From Hyaloperonospora brassicae (Eukaryota > Oomycota > Peronosporomycetes > Peronosporales > Peronosporaceae), in assembly GCA_947650285.1 (NCBI GenBank), contig CANTFL010001361.1, positions 48,367 through 112,366 of the forward strand: a stretch of DNA of 64,000 nucleotides. The letters are read 5' to 3'. Each line of letters starts with the position of its first letter. Position 1 is the first letter of the stretch. Shown here in pieces: positions 19,331 through 30,561 of the stretch. Below the pieces are notes generated by a model, which made no database searches, was not told where the DNA came from, and worked only from the letters and a program-made list of their open reading frames with translations. Made by a program: the position numbers and the translations under genes.

Positions 19331-22300
19331 GGTAATTCTGCAGAGCAAGAGTTCTCTTCCTCTGCACGTACCAAGTACGTGAGGCTGGACGCACACACCC
19401 TTGCACCGTCATCAGTGCAGGGACTGACCAATTGTCTGGTAAATGTGGGCCCATTACACCTTTGCCCTCAACGCATTGCGGCAATACTACTGATGTGGAC
19501 TTAATTATAAATGTAGAGTCTCTGCGGGTGCCGTATCTCCAACATGCGCAAGTTTGCGACCACGTCCAAATACGCGTTGTGCTCACAACAGTCTACGAGA
19601 ACATGATGAGTTTGTACGAGCAGACGTGTCGTTGCGTACCAAACATTTGTCCAAGTTGGAAGCGGGGGAGGTACACACGGGCATGTTCGCGATTCATTAC
19701 GACCCGTCCGAATGCAGGCATTATGGGACTACGTCATTGGTAGCGGAACGAGATACAAAGGTTGTTCGGCTCGATGAAGTTGCCCTGCATTATAAGCAGT
19801 ACGATTGTTAGGGCGGCTTCAACGAGCAGCTACTGCTTTTGCGGATGATCGTAGTCGATGAAGAGCGTAACGAGAGAGAAAGAGAGGGCATTCTGTCTAC
19901 ACGAGCTACTTATCACTGCTCAAGATGTCTATTTTGTGGAAAACACCTCGGTCACCTACCATGACACGAGCTTTCTCCTACCGCATTCCTCATTCTGCTG
20001 GCTCAATACCCCAGGCGTCGCGGGGGACAATCCTGGAAGGCCATGTGAGAATGACCGTTGACCAAGTCCGGAGTTTAAACAGTGTGCGCACTCTTGACCG
20101 GATGGCTGAGCTGCGCTCGCGCTTCAATCTGCTATAGAAGAAGAAGGCGCATGGCCAGGAGGTCTGGTCCACTTAGGAAGTCCTGGCGTGCCGTCTTGAC
20201 GTAATCCCTGGCCGCTTCCGCAGTGGTCGACTTGCTCTGCTCATCGGGCCAATTTCAGTGCACAGTCTAGTACACAAGTGCCCAGGCGCACTACTAGACG
20301 AAAAGTATCTTGACCTGGTGCTTACGTAGATAAATGACCGGTACTGGACTCCGACGGGGCCCCCACGTTTTTAGTGGAGTTCACTTCGTGGAAATGGGTT
20401 TCGCGCGCAGCGAACGAGTCGGCGCGAGGGAGGCGAGTCGTGAAGCGCAGGAACTACGTAGGCACGGAAGGTCGATCTTTGTCGGCACTTCCCGTACCGC
20501 GGGGATCGGCGAATTGCTTCCCTTTCGGGTCGCACGTTGCGTTGCCTCCCATAGCACGCGCAGCGGAGAGAAGGCGCCCCTTCTCTTGACCTTGGCCATA
20601 CTAAAGACGGACTTACTGTCCGAGGAAAGGGGGTCAGATTGCTGGCTCTTCGGAGTCCTCGTCTCTGTCCCTGTCCGCACCGAGGCGTCAAATGTGAAGG
20701 GAGGGCGTGATGGTACGGCACCAATACGGTCGACCATGTCCACATAGTCCAAGCAATTCAAGGAAGACACAGCAGAAAAGGTAGTCCATGGTGCATAATT
20801 TGGAGAGAGTAGTTGACGGGCACTTTCATGACGATACACATATTTTGCAGCGGTCCTTTGTACGCATGTTGACAAGAGGTAAGGAGTATTAACGCTGGAC
20901 GAAAGCAGGTGGACGAACTGTCTATAAGCTCACTTGACTGTGTACGTGTGAACATGCGGCGAACGCGAAGCTTCAGTGTCGGCATAGAATGACTTCTAGC
21001 ACATCACTTGTCTATCTAGGTCATGCATTTGTCGATTCCCGCTACGTGTCGAGCATGTTTATGCCGTGTTAGACTCAACCCTTGCCGTGTTGTCCATAGT
21101 CTGGCATCACGGCTTCCCACTCGATCGCGTTCTATGGACAGAAGAAGGCCGCGACAAATCTGGGTGAAACGTGGATAGGCGTGCGTACTATCGAAGAGAC
21201 GTCTCCACGGATAGCCTGCCACCGTGTATTTACACAGCCGCCACGAGATCAAGCGGAGGACGTAACGGCGAAGTGTGACAACAACATCAGCGATCAGCGC
21301 CTTGTCAGTCAGTTCTTCTGGCTTTGAGATCCAAGCTTGGATTTGCTCCAGCCGTGCCATGCGAGGTCACGACAGGTCGATGCGACTAATCTTCACAAAA
21401 CGTTCAGTTTAATCTCGTGAGTTGTTACTGCTGTGCACGTCCGAATGAGTGAAGAGCGTCTGTGGGAAAGTATGTCATGACCACACCTAGCGCTGCCTCG
21501 GGTCCAATGTAACGATCCGACACGGCGACTGACTAAGACCCTTTATATATTTTGGTGTGCCTTTCATAGTATGTTTCTGTTGAATACATATTCTAAAGCA
21601 AATGCAAAAGACTAGGGCTTCTGAAAACAAGGTTACGTACTGGTCGTGTCAAATGCTGGAACGCCGGATTCGTATTTCCGCGGGGCCGTAGTAGTAAACG
21701 GTAATTCATGCGTAACGTGCTGAGCAACCGAGGATTCGACACGGAAGTTACATCTTGTCAGCATCTACGGAGGGGGAATGACTCGACACAGTCGACTGTT
21801 GCATTTTCATGGCAATTGCTGCAACGTACGACTTTCATGACGCTACTGCATCGACGTTCGATCACGACACCGGCAGTTGCTTACAAAAGAGCTGGCACCT
21901 GCCAAACAAGCCAGCATGGTTGCAAAATGTATGGCACCCTGGAGTCCACACTCTGTGGGATGATATCGCACATGCTTCTCGCGACGGGTGATGTAACAAA
22001 CTCTAATCACGGTACTTCCACATCAACAAAAACACGATCGAACCTTGCAGTGGAGTAAGGTGCCTAGTGTGCAATGAAAAATCCATAGCTGGCGTAGAAG
22101 TTACTACTCGTGTGTGGCCTTCATCAGAGTTTTTACGCAATAGATATGCACGCCCGAGGAATGATACAACCAACCAGAACCATATATTCTAACGACGAGC
22201 GGCGCTAGCAGTAATGTAGGACCGATTAGCGAGTCTTGCTGCGAATTGTCAAAGGTTGTCGAAGCGCGGAGCCGAAGATTTCGTTTGTTAATCCATCTTA

Positions 22301-23676
22301 TGTGAGTGTACATTCGGATATGTGGTCGAATACATATCCAAATCGTCTTCGTTCTGATTTGCTAATGTGGTTGCGTGAAACAGCCACCGCGCAATACCCC
22401 TCGGCACTGTCCCTTTACCCGTCGACCTACACCGACACAGAAGATTAGTGCGGCGCAGCTCTACACCAAAATAGTGTGCTAACGGAAGCGGAGGACTCGG
22501 AAGGTCTACTCCTGCAATCTTGTACAAATTTGTAGAGTCCGTTCGACTTTGTGCGATATGTTTTGGTGGATAGGCAAGAAAGAGCGAGAAAGACAGCCGC
22601 GAATAGATGCAGTCTGTCGCCTGGAGGAAGTAACGATACGATCGCATGATCGCATGATTGTTTCCAGTGGACCTGTATACTGATCCTGAGTGCTTACGTG
22701 CATGTGAAAGGACACGAATGTTACACCCGACACGTGGAAGCGAAAGGCGTGGTATAGAAGGAAGGCTGCAACAGATTACATACACACAACTCGTGTGCAC
22801 GTGTTATGGTACCATGCGTGTTTTTCCTTCACATAGCCGATGAGCTCATCGCGGCATTGCTGACTGAGGTCTCTACGACCACTCGACTCGAAGGGCGGTA
22901 TGTTCTTGTGTACTGACGTAGCCGATCAACTCTTTGGCACGATTGTCCAGCACAAATTTCGAGCCAACGATACAATGCCACAAAAGACAACGGACTGGGC
23001 GACGTTCAATCCCAATCGATCGCGCTGGATTTCACCCGCGACGTGACATTAATATGGCGCTTCCTTTGACACCCGCACGCGCTGCTCGATAGCACTTTAC
23101 AATGTTTATGGGACTCAGCTTGAGTTCAGACATCCTGTGACTGCGCTTCGCTGTCTTACTTCCATTCACACAGCGAATGCAGATCAATATTGCCCAGACC
23201 TCCGTCAACGTGGATCAGCATTGCTCAAGGTGCTTAGTATCCCACTTCGTCTCTAGCGTTCGGAGGAGAGAGTGGGCCGTCCCAGCCCTGAACCGCGCTC
23301 AATGAAATCCAAACCGACTGCTCTTCGTTAGTGGACGAATGTTCGGCTGTGCATCGTGAAGGATCGACTGGAAACCCGATTGTGATGGGCATTCGCTCCC
23401 AGCGACACGTTCTTGTGGTAGCGTATAAGCTCCAACCACACGATTGCAACTGCAAGGCTATCGGTGTCCTGGACTCCTGGCACTAAAAGCAGCAGCTGCA
23501 AAATGTGAAGGCGTTCTAATCAACTTACAACATCGACGACGCGTGGTAGAAACCGGTACGGATTCTGCGATGCACACGGTCGGCACGCGGGTAGACATCA
23601 TAGCAGACCCTATTGCCCTTCACACAAACTTGGCTTGTTTTTTGCACCGCACGTCGCTGCAATTGATCGCTAGTTT

Positions 23677-23696
23677 TCATTCTTCAATTTGCTCGT
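23677..23696 (+). promoter_or_regulatory. Oomycete Inr + FPR core promoter of the carbonic anhydrase gene
   Basis: TCATTCTTCAATTTGC matches the oomycete initiator consensus TCATTYYNCAWTTT and the adjacent FPR element (MWTTTNC). It lies 78 bp upstream of the ATG at 23755, a usual distance in oomycetes. Confidence 0.7.
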
Positions 23697-23754
23697 ATCT
23701 TCGCACATCTTGCCAACCTTTGAGTCGGTTCCGAGATTCACTGCACCTGAAAAG

Positions 23755-24761
23755 ATGAAGTTTACTTCTTCGATTACTGCTGTCATTACGGCGTGTGCCT
23801 TCACGGTCCCTGTCGATGCCGCCGCGGATCCCACTTGGTCATACCATGCTAGAGACAAAAGTATGGTGACCACGTCCCAGTGGGACACCACCTGGGAGAC
23901 GTGCGGCGGTGACCGTCAGTCGCCCATCGACATTGACACGACTGGTGTGTTTAACAGACCCAAAAGGTTTCCGCTCAAGTTCCATGGACAGTGTACCTCG
24001 TACAATTTGTCGGAGCCCCATGAACCGCTCGAGGTGGACGCCATAGGAGGTACGATAGCCGCCCGTTTCTATCGTGCATGTCGATCGGGTTGTCAGTTGC
24101 AACGTCAAATTGACTGTGGTGTGTCTAGGCGACTGCGGCGCCTCGCTACGTGGCGAGGTCTACGACCTGAAGCAATTCCACCTGCACGCTCCTTCGGAGC
24201 ACACCATCGATGGAAAGCAGCTGGACGGCGAAATCCACTTTGTGCACATGAACAGTGAAACTGAGGCGCTTTTGGTGTTGGGCATCTTTTTGGAGATCGG
24301 CCCGGTGTCCGACAAATGGATGGGGCCCGTTCTTGACGCTCTGGAGCAGGTCAACTCTACTACTGAAAGCGACGCCATTGTCGTCGATCTGTACGTTACA
24401 CGATACAGGCCAACACGATACTTGACACCGACTGACAGGCTTTTGATTATGTCTCGTGGGCAGGGAACCCTACGCGACGATGATACGGAAGGCGGTAGTA
24501 AAAGGTGCGATCTACAACTACCCTGGCAGTCTGACAACCCCTGGATGTGGAGAGAATGCCGACTGGTGGGTAGTGGAGAGACCGATCACGATCACCTCGG
24601 CCGACTTTGATCGTCTCCACAAGGACTTGGTTGAGTACCCTATTACGGACAAAGGCAAGAACGCTCGCCCGGTGCAGCCTCTGAATGACCGTATTGTCAC
24701 GCGCTACAAATTCAAAGCTCTGAAGAAACCCGTCGCGACTTTCGACTTTTCGTCGGTGTAA
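23755..24761 (+). CDS. Secreted alpha-carbonic anhydrase (three exons)
   Basis: The gene encodes interconversion of CO2 and bicarbonate by a zinc enzyme, here with an N-terminal signal peptide (residues 1 to about 23), so probably extracellular. Proposed exons are 23755-24049, 24129-24390 and 24464-24761 (284 residues). Intron 2 has an ideal GTACGT donor, a CTGAC branch motif and a CAG acceptor. Intron 1 (GTACGA...CTAG, 79 bp) restores the frame but is less certain. Family motifs: DRQSPIDI near the N-terminus; zinc ligands in QFHLH and EIHFVH; the SEHT motif; and YPGSLTTPGC in exon 3. Length fits the family. Without splicing the gene would look frameshifted twice. Oomycetes carry several secreted alpha-CAs, some expressed during infection. 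The upstream Inr supports a live gene. Confidence 0.87.
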
Positions 24762-27376
24762 GTGATAGCACGTGCTTCGACCCAGAGACTGATGTTTTCC
24801 GTCCGAAAGGAGACCTGTAACGCCGCCGTCACGTTTACGCTTTCGTCGCAAGAAGTCCCCGTGTGTGCTGTCATGGCTTGTAGTCAAACTAGTTGTTATG
24901 GGTACCGTACGACTACATGAACCGATGTGAATGTTGAAGGCATCGCTATGACGAATGAACGTATGAACGCCACACCGGCACTGAGTGGATTTGTCTGAGA
25001 TAGCACCGAGTCTCCCAACACTTGTGTGGTCCTTATCTTAGTCCCGAGCCATTTTTGCGTCGTGTTTTTTGGGCTCATAATGTTGCTGCAGCAACATGTC
25101 AGCTACTCAAGTGAAACGCTGCGCACGCACTGGCAGTTGCCGAGCATCGTTTACTTGCAAATGGTCGACCCGAAACGCTGTCCAATGGTTAATTGCTAGC
25201 TACCCACGCCCTGCGTTACTTATGCATATGATGCTGGTCTTCGTCAGACACGCTGTTGATCGATGCGAAACGGTGTGTTTTCTCGAGGCCATTATCTGCT
25301 GTAGTAGAACCCTTGTCGTCAGTATTGGCGAAGCAAATGAGCCACAGACACTGCGTCGAAAGGATCTGACCTTTCGTGTCCGTCGGGCTGATTGAAACAT
25401 ATGAACCACAATGAGCTCGTCCATCTTGATCCTCCTTATCGAGAACACTTCCTTGTCGAGTTCCTGAAACGCCTTCGATAAACTTGAGCCAGATGACTCC
25501 ACCCCACACGGCGCTTGACGACTCATGTCCGCATGAAACAAGGCAGTCTAGTGTTAAGCTTCGAAGTGCAACACAAGATCGACCCGCTCAGCACATTGAC
25601 CACGTCAAGTTGTTGACAATGATATCCAAGCTTGACGCATTCGCCTTCCTAGTGGCAAAACCGCGCACTGCAACTGCAGGAAAATATAAGCGATGTCCTC
25701 GTGTATGTTGTAATCATGCGGACTTTGTGCTCACTGCTACATCTGAAAGTACTTGGTAATATATCAATGAGGCCTCGCGAAGCCCATACTGGGAGAATGT
25801 AGCGCAAAAGACGCCATGTGTCTTGCAATCGTTTCCGTGTAGAGTACAACGTATCGAACATGTTTTGGAATAGCGCCTACAGCAGCTAGTGTTCGGGTGG
25901 GTATCCTTTGTCTCACGGCACTAAAAGAAAGTATCACATTGTGCATCCGAAACGCAACCGCCGGATGTCATTGTGAGGCTGTTGTATATGCACGCATCGG
26001 GAACTGTCGATTTCGCTCGCTAGCGTAAACAAGCCCAGCATGATGACTCGAATGCGTTCGGCGCGCTTACACGTAATTTATCAATGACCTTTGACGGACT
26101 ACTTCCAGCTGATCGGAAGACGTCATCCTCAAAAGTTGACCTTCCACACGCTAGAAGCTACAGCGCCGGGTCTCAAACGATGTACAATACTTTCACTTAC
26201 ACATTAAGTGCTACGTTACATACAATTCGTTCATGGCGCCTTGCTCAAAAGATCAATAAGGAGTGCAACTGCGTGTGCATGTTACACGCAATGGACCGTA
26301 GAATGAGGTCGATGGGAATATTATCTTAACTGAGTTGCATTTACCACTACTTACCGTACTCAATAAAAATGGGGAAACATTACCTTTTTGAAGGTAATAT
26401 TCGGCACCGCCTCCCTTACTAATTGATATAGACCATTTAATGGCCAAATTAGCCGCCAATCGCTCATAGAAGCGCGCAATGGGTGGTGAGCGAGTAGTTT
26501 CTCTATCAACTTGCACTTTAATATCGATAAAGTAAGATCAACAAGAGGTTTACTTTTACAGACTTCATCTATCAAACGTACCTCTTTGGATCCTTCTTTC
26601 GCATGCACTGCTCATACAACGGGCGGTCATGCCAAAAACAGCGCAAAGAGATGTCATGACTACGCTCTACCGCTGCCTTCGGTCGAATTGCTAGTTGGGT
26701 GCTCTACACTTCTACCGAAGTGAACACACAGAACGTATTGTGATCATGATAGGCCCACCACTCGAAGCACAATTGTCTTGTATCACGCAAAAGATAGCGA
26801 TTCCGCCGCCCACGCGTGGTGCAATATCTTCAACAACATCTACTTCGATGGCTTTCGATGCCAGGAATGGTAACGACCATCGATTGGACTCGTCCAACTT
26901 TCTCGGGCACAATCAGGTAGTGTGTACGAACTCGTCATGTATCTTTCCCCGGATTGACATCAATACTTCCCTCGCGTCTCAAGTACCGCTGATACTACAG
27001 CGAGCCCAAGTCCCATACAATCATCAGGGGCCACCAGCTCACAGGTCGATTTATCTCGTGTCTGTTTCTCCTTCTTCATCGCACTATCAGCCGCAACGTC
27101 AACGCTGTGACATTGTACACAGTCTCGAAACCCCCGTCTGTCTTCTCTGCTGATCCACAGTACTAGTGTAATGAAATTTGTTTCTCTACTGATCCACAGT
27201 CGTTTCAAACAATGACAATGGTGTCGCAGGGCTACCGAGACCGATGATCCCCGAGCGGGCCAAGCAAAAAGCGCTTTTTCTCGATCCTTTTTATAGGCAT
27301 TCATTTATCCAGTTGTTCGTTCCCAATCGCTGCTCACTTTGCGAAAAACGCGTCTCGAGCCGAAGATCGGAAGCAG
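24762..27376. other. Gene-poor region between carbonic anhydrase and PH-GPx
   Basis: No gene was recognised. The region contains an LTR relic (about 26340-26600). ORFs of 60-150 codons on both strands (for example plus 26695-27153 and minus 25200-25541) show no known motif. TCACTTT at 27334-27340 resembles an oomycete Inr, 37 bp before the next ATG. Confidence 0.45.
26340..26600 (+). repeat. Second diverged LTR relic
   Basis: The segment CCGCCAATCGCTCATAGAAGCGCGCAATGGGTGGTGAGCGAG resembles the LTR core CCACCAATCGCTGCTAGACGCGCGCA...GGTGGTGAGTAG. It is preceded by ACCTTTTTGAAGGTAATAT, similar to the relic near 19095. It is probably an old solo LTR of a sister family. The borders are approximate. 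Confidence 0.6.
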
Positions 27377-28234
27377 ATGAGTCCGACAAAAGGTGTGATC
27401 CAAGCGGGCGCTCTCCACCGCAAGCGCGCGGGGCTGTTGGCCAAACTCACGTGCAGCAAACAGCTCGTGTACGTCGAGGCGAACGACGCGCTCCAGAACG
27501 TGACCGTGTTCGAGTCCGAGACGAATAAGGCCGCCCCTCTAGCGACCGTCGACTTGTCGTCGAAGGCCACAGTCGAGTTCGACGCGTCACTGGCGCACGG
27601 CATTAAGTTGACCAATGCGAAGAGCACAGAGGTCTTTGCCGCCGAGACGAAAGAGAAGCAGGAGGAGTGGCTACACTCATTCATCAATGCTGGTGCACGC
27701 TACCGGGAAGCATTCAACGTGGAGGACATGGCCAAGATCAAGTCGTTCTACGAGCTCAAGGACGCCGATATGGACGGCAATGAAGTGCCGATGGCCAAGT
27801 ACAAGGGAAGAGTCGTGTTGGCTGTGAACGTCTCGAGCAAATGCGGGCTGACGCCCACGAACTACCCCGAGCTGCAACAGCTCTATGAGAAGTACAAGCC
27901 CGAGGGGCTCGAGGTGCTGGCGTTCCCGTGCAACCAATTTGCTGGCCAAGAGCCCGGCACGAACGCGGAGATCATGGAGTTTGTCAAGCAGTACAATGTC
28001 ACGTTCCCGTTTTTCAAGAAAGACGATGTCAATGGCGCAGCGGCTCGTCCAGTGTTCACGTACCTGAAGGCAAAGCTGCCTGGTACGTTTGGCGACTTTG
28101 TCAAGTGGAACTTTACCAAGTTTCTCATCGACCGCAATGGCCAACCGTACAAGCGCTTTGCTCCCAAGGAACGTCCGTTGTCGTTCGAGGAAGACATCAA
28201 GACGCTGTTGGCGCAAAAGGCTTCGGACGAGTGA
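27377..28234 (+). CDS. PH domain-glutathione peroxidase fusion
   Basis: The 285-residue protein has a PH-like domain at about 10-105, ending with the typical TKEKQEEWLHSFINAG helix, followed by a glutathione/thioredoxin peroxidase domain (about 122-280). Catalytic residues are visible: peroxidatic Cys156 in NVSSKCGLT, Gln191 in GQEPG, and Trp244 and Asn245 in KWNFTKF. Cys185 in FPCNQF is also present. The loop cysteine used as resolving Cys in plant and yeast enzymes is absent (KQYNVTF). It should reduce hydrogen or lipid peroxides. The PH domain suggests recruitment to phosphoinositide membranes (inference). It is the first of three paralogues in the window (others at 34000 and 36483). Single exon; the ATG follows a possible Inr at 27334. 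Confidence 0.9.
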   Translation: MSPTKGVIQAGALHRKRAGLLAKLTCSKQLVYVEANDALQNVTVFESETNKAAPLATVDLSSKATVEFDASLAHGIKLTNAKSTEVFAAETKEKQEEWLHSFINAGARYREAFNVEDMAKIKSFYELKDADMDGNEVPMAKYKGRVVLAVNVSSKCGLTPTNYPELQQLYEKYKPEGLEVLAFPCNQFAGQEPGTNAEIMEFVKQYNVTFPFFKKDDVNGAAARPVFTYLKAKLPGTFGDFVKWNFTKFLIDRNGQPYKRFAPKERPLSFEEDIKTLLAQKASDE

Positions 28235-28948
28235 AGCGACCGTGAGGTAGGAGCCAGCAGCGTGACGCAAACGATCGTAGTCAAAGTGACTTGCGAGCTG
28301 CTCTTGCGGTGCTTTAGCGCGTATTGAACCGCTCTGATCCGCAACAAGTTGATTGTCAAGCGACATGTGTACCCATGTTTTAATGCTTGCGACAACGTTG
28401 TGCATCCAGTGCTCTCGTTGAGAAGTCCGGTCGAGGAAACAAGAGACACGACGCACGAAAAGATCCAGGACGAAGGAAGAAGGCGCAGCCGTTAGGTGCG
28501 CATGTCTTCACAAGTACGGTCTCATCTTCAACACCATAAAACAGCATACTCCTACGTACCTAACCAACAACCCGTGTGACATGGAAGCAGCTGGCTCTGC
28601 TCCCGACGTTTCCTGGAATTGTGCCCGCGCGCTGGGCTTCGATGGAGGATAGACGGTACATGGTACTCGCACCCACACCCCTACCAATACACACCCGTTG
28701 ACCCTGACACTGGGGCATAGGGGGGGGGGGGGCCGCAGACCTGATACAAGAACAGCCAGGGCGTTACATCGCCGTGATAAGATGCTTTTTGTCCAATCAG
28801 ATCGCGCGTTTGCGACAAACCCCTCGCGTCGAGGCTCTGTGCTCGAGAGAAGGAGAAGAGCTCGTGAAGAGGAGTCAGGTCGACGGCGTCGGCAGCACGA
28901 ACCCGCCGTCCGCTCCGTATTCCGCGTCTCGACTTCCTCTGGGCGCGC
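28235..28948. other. Intergenic with 13-G homopolymer
   Basis: No gene was recognised. A run of 13 G at 28720-28732 is notable and liable to sequencing error. Short ORFs here are composition shadows. Confidence 0.5.
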
Positions 28949-30561
28949 ATGGTCCGCGTGTGCTGCGTCTCTCTGCACCAGCTACTGCTGCTGGCGAGCG
29001 TCAGTCTCCACGTCGGCGTTCAGGTCGTGTTGCTCGAAGGTACAGTCCGGTCGAGTTGAGTTCAGTCCACATTTTTGTATATTTTCGTTGATTGTTGTTG
29101 GGTTTGAAGGTCGTTTGTCGTGTTGTGTGACGTAATTTATTTTGCACTGTGGGTGTCGTTTGTCGTCTGTGGTTATATTTCACAGCTCTGGTTTTCACGG
29201 ACCTCTCCGCTGCAATATGCCCATACTTCGACTCGGCCGTAGCTGCTGCCGCTTCAGCTCCTGCTGCGAGCGACGACGCCTCGTTTGCGTCCGAGCTGTC
29301 GTCATTTGAGATGGACGAAGACGACTCTGTTCCCCACTGTACGCGACGCTGTGCTTTATGACGGTCTACTTGCTTATCATTGAAAGGTCGAGATGCTGGT
29401 GGTGGATGATGACGCCGAGTTGTATATGTTGCAGATTCTCCGATGCCACACTCGCCGCTTTTGGTGGCAGTTGGCACGTGTGATGCAGTGGCGCTGCGGT
29501 GGCGCAGCTTTGAGATGCCCATGTGGCCAGTCGAGCGCTTTGTGCTTCAGCGATATCCGGACAGAGAGAACCAGCCACAGTGGAGCACGCTGCTGGACGA
29601 GAATGCATCGGAGCTCGTGGACCTGAGTGTCCAGTCGGGACGCAGGTATGCGTACCGTGTGCAGGCCATCAGTAGGGACAATGTGACGAGCGCATACGAG
29701 TATCAGTGGATTCATTTGGATGGCGTCAAGAGCGGTCGAAGCTCAAGGTGTCGCGCATCGTCTTCTTTGCTGAGCTCGATCGACAGTCTCGACATTGATC
29801 GAGTCCGCTCTCTCGGGATCATCGTCGCGTGCTTCTTGACCGTGTACGGTCTCATGCGCGCGAGTGTTATGGGTGTACAAGGCACACAGTCCCGTTCGAG
29901 TCGACTGAAGCAAATTGAAAAGTCCATGGCCGAGGCAGGAGGGGTTGTGCCAGCCAGTGTGCCGACACGACAGGAAGCGTCCATGGTACCGAGACAGTCT
30001 TCGACGTCCACGTCCAGCTCCTCGTCGTCCATGGACGTCGACGTTGGTCTGCGCGGCAGCATGCCCGACGCTAGCCCGACAATCCTCACCGCCTCGGATC
30101 GTGGTTTGCCACGCGCACTCAGTTATTCGGGTCCCATGCTGCGGTCGCAGTCGGTTCAGCTACCCATCCGAAGTTCATTTCGCCCCATATCGCATTCCAT
30201 CAGCACTATTCGCGAGAAGGCGACCGAGTGCGAGCACTGTGGCAAGCGCTTTGGACTGTTTCGAAAGCAGTATGTATGCGACATCTGCCACTCAGTCTCG
30301 TTGTGCCGCAAGTGCGGCTACCGGGCGTCGGTAGACAGCTTTGCCCACGCGCACACTGGTATGCATGCGGGGTCGGAAGGCGATGGGAGGACGAGCATTA
30401 GTGGTTATGACACGGGTCGACGTCGTTCGAGCGTGGACCGGCATTGGCAAAAGAAGCTCAAGGTCCGGACGATTTGCAGGACGTGCTGCGATGACGTTTA
30501 TCGATACTCTGCGCACGCGAATGTAAGACCGCCGCCGCCTCACGTCTCAGCAGCAATGTGA
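28949..30561 (+). CDS. FN3-transmembrane-FYVE-like zinc finger protein (three exons)
   Basis: Proposed exons are 28949-29039, 29186-29338 and 29435-30561. Both introns are phase 1 with GTACAG/GTACGC donors and CAG acceptors, giving 456 residues. Exon 1 begins MVRVCCVSLHQLLLLASVSL, a clear signal peptide. A low-complexity Ala/Ser/Asp region follows, then a fibronectin type III domain (LLVAVGTCDAVALRWRS to RRYAYRVQAIS), a single membrane helix (LGIIVACFLTVYGLM), a Ser-rich linker, and a FYVE-type zinc finger with paired cysteines (CEHC, CDIC, CRKC, CRTC). The usual WxxD and RHHC boxes are not present, so phosphoinositide binding is uncertain. The predicted topology is extracellular FN3 and cytosolic zinc finger. 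The function is unknown. Exon 3 is certain; exons 1-2 are inferred from phase and motifs. Confidence 0.7.

Larger units (their letters stand above)
17966..23676. other. Gene-poor region of relics
   Basis: Apart from the foldback repeat at 18157-18259 and the LTR relic near 19040-19330, I see no recognisable gene. Several frames of 60-165 codons exist (for example minus 20381-20875 and minus 21016-21360), but they carry no motif I know. A 64-codon open stretch ending DSWH near 23300-23485 looks coding-like and may be an exon of something decayed. A GC-richer patch lies at 20340-20740. Confidence 0.45.

Noticed and set aside
20334..20875. Overlapping ORFs of 137 (plus) and 164 (minus) codons in a GC-richer patch
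   Set aside because: No motif, no signal peptide and no splice-consistent extension; I cannot choose a strand, so no gene is called.
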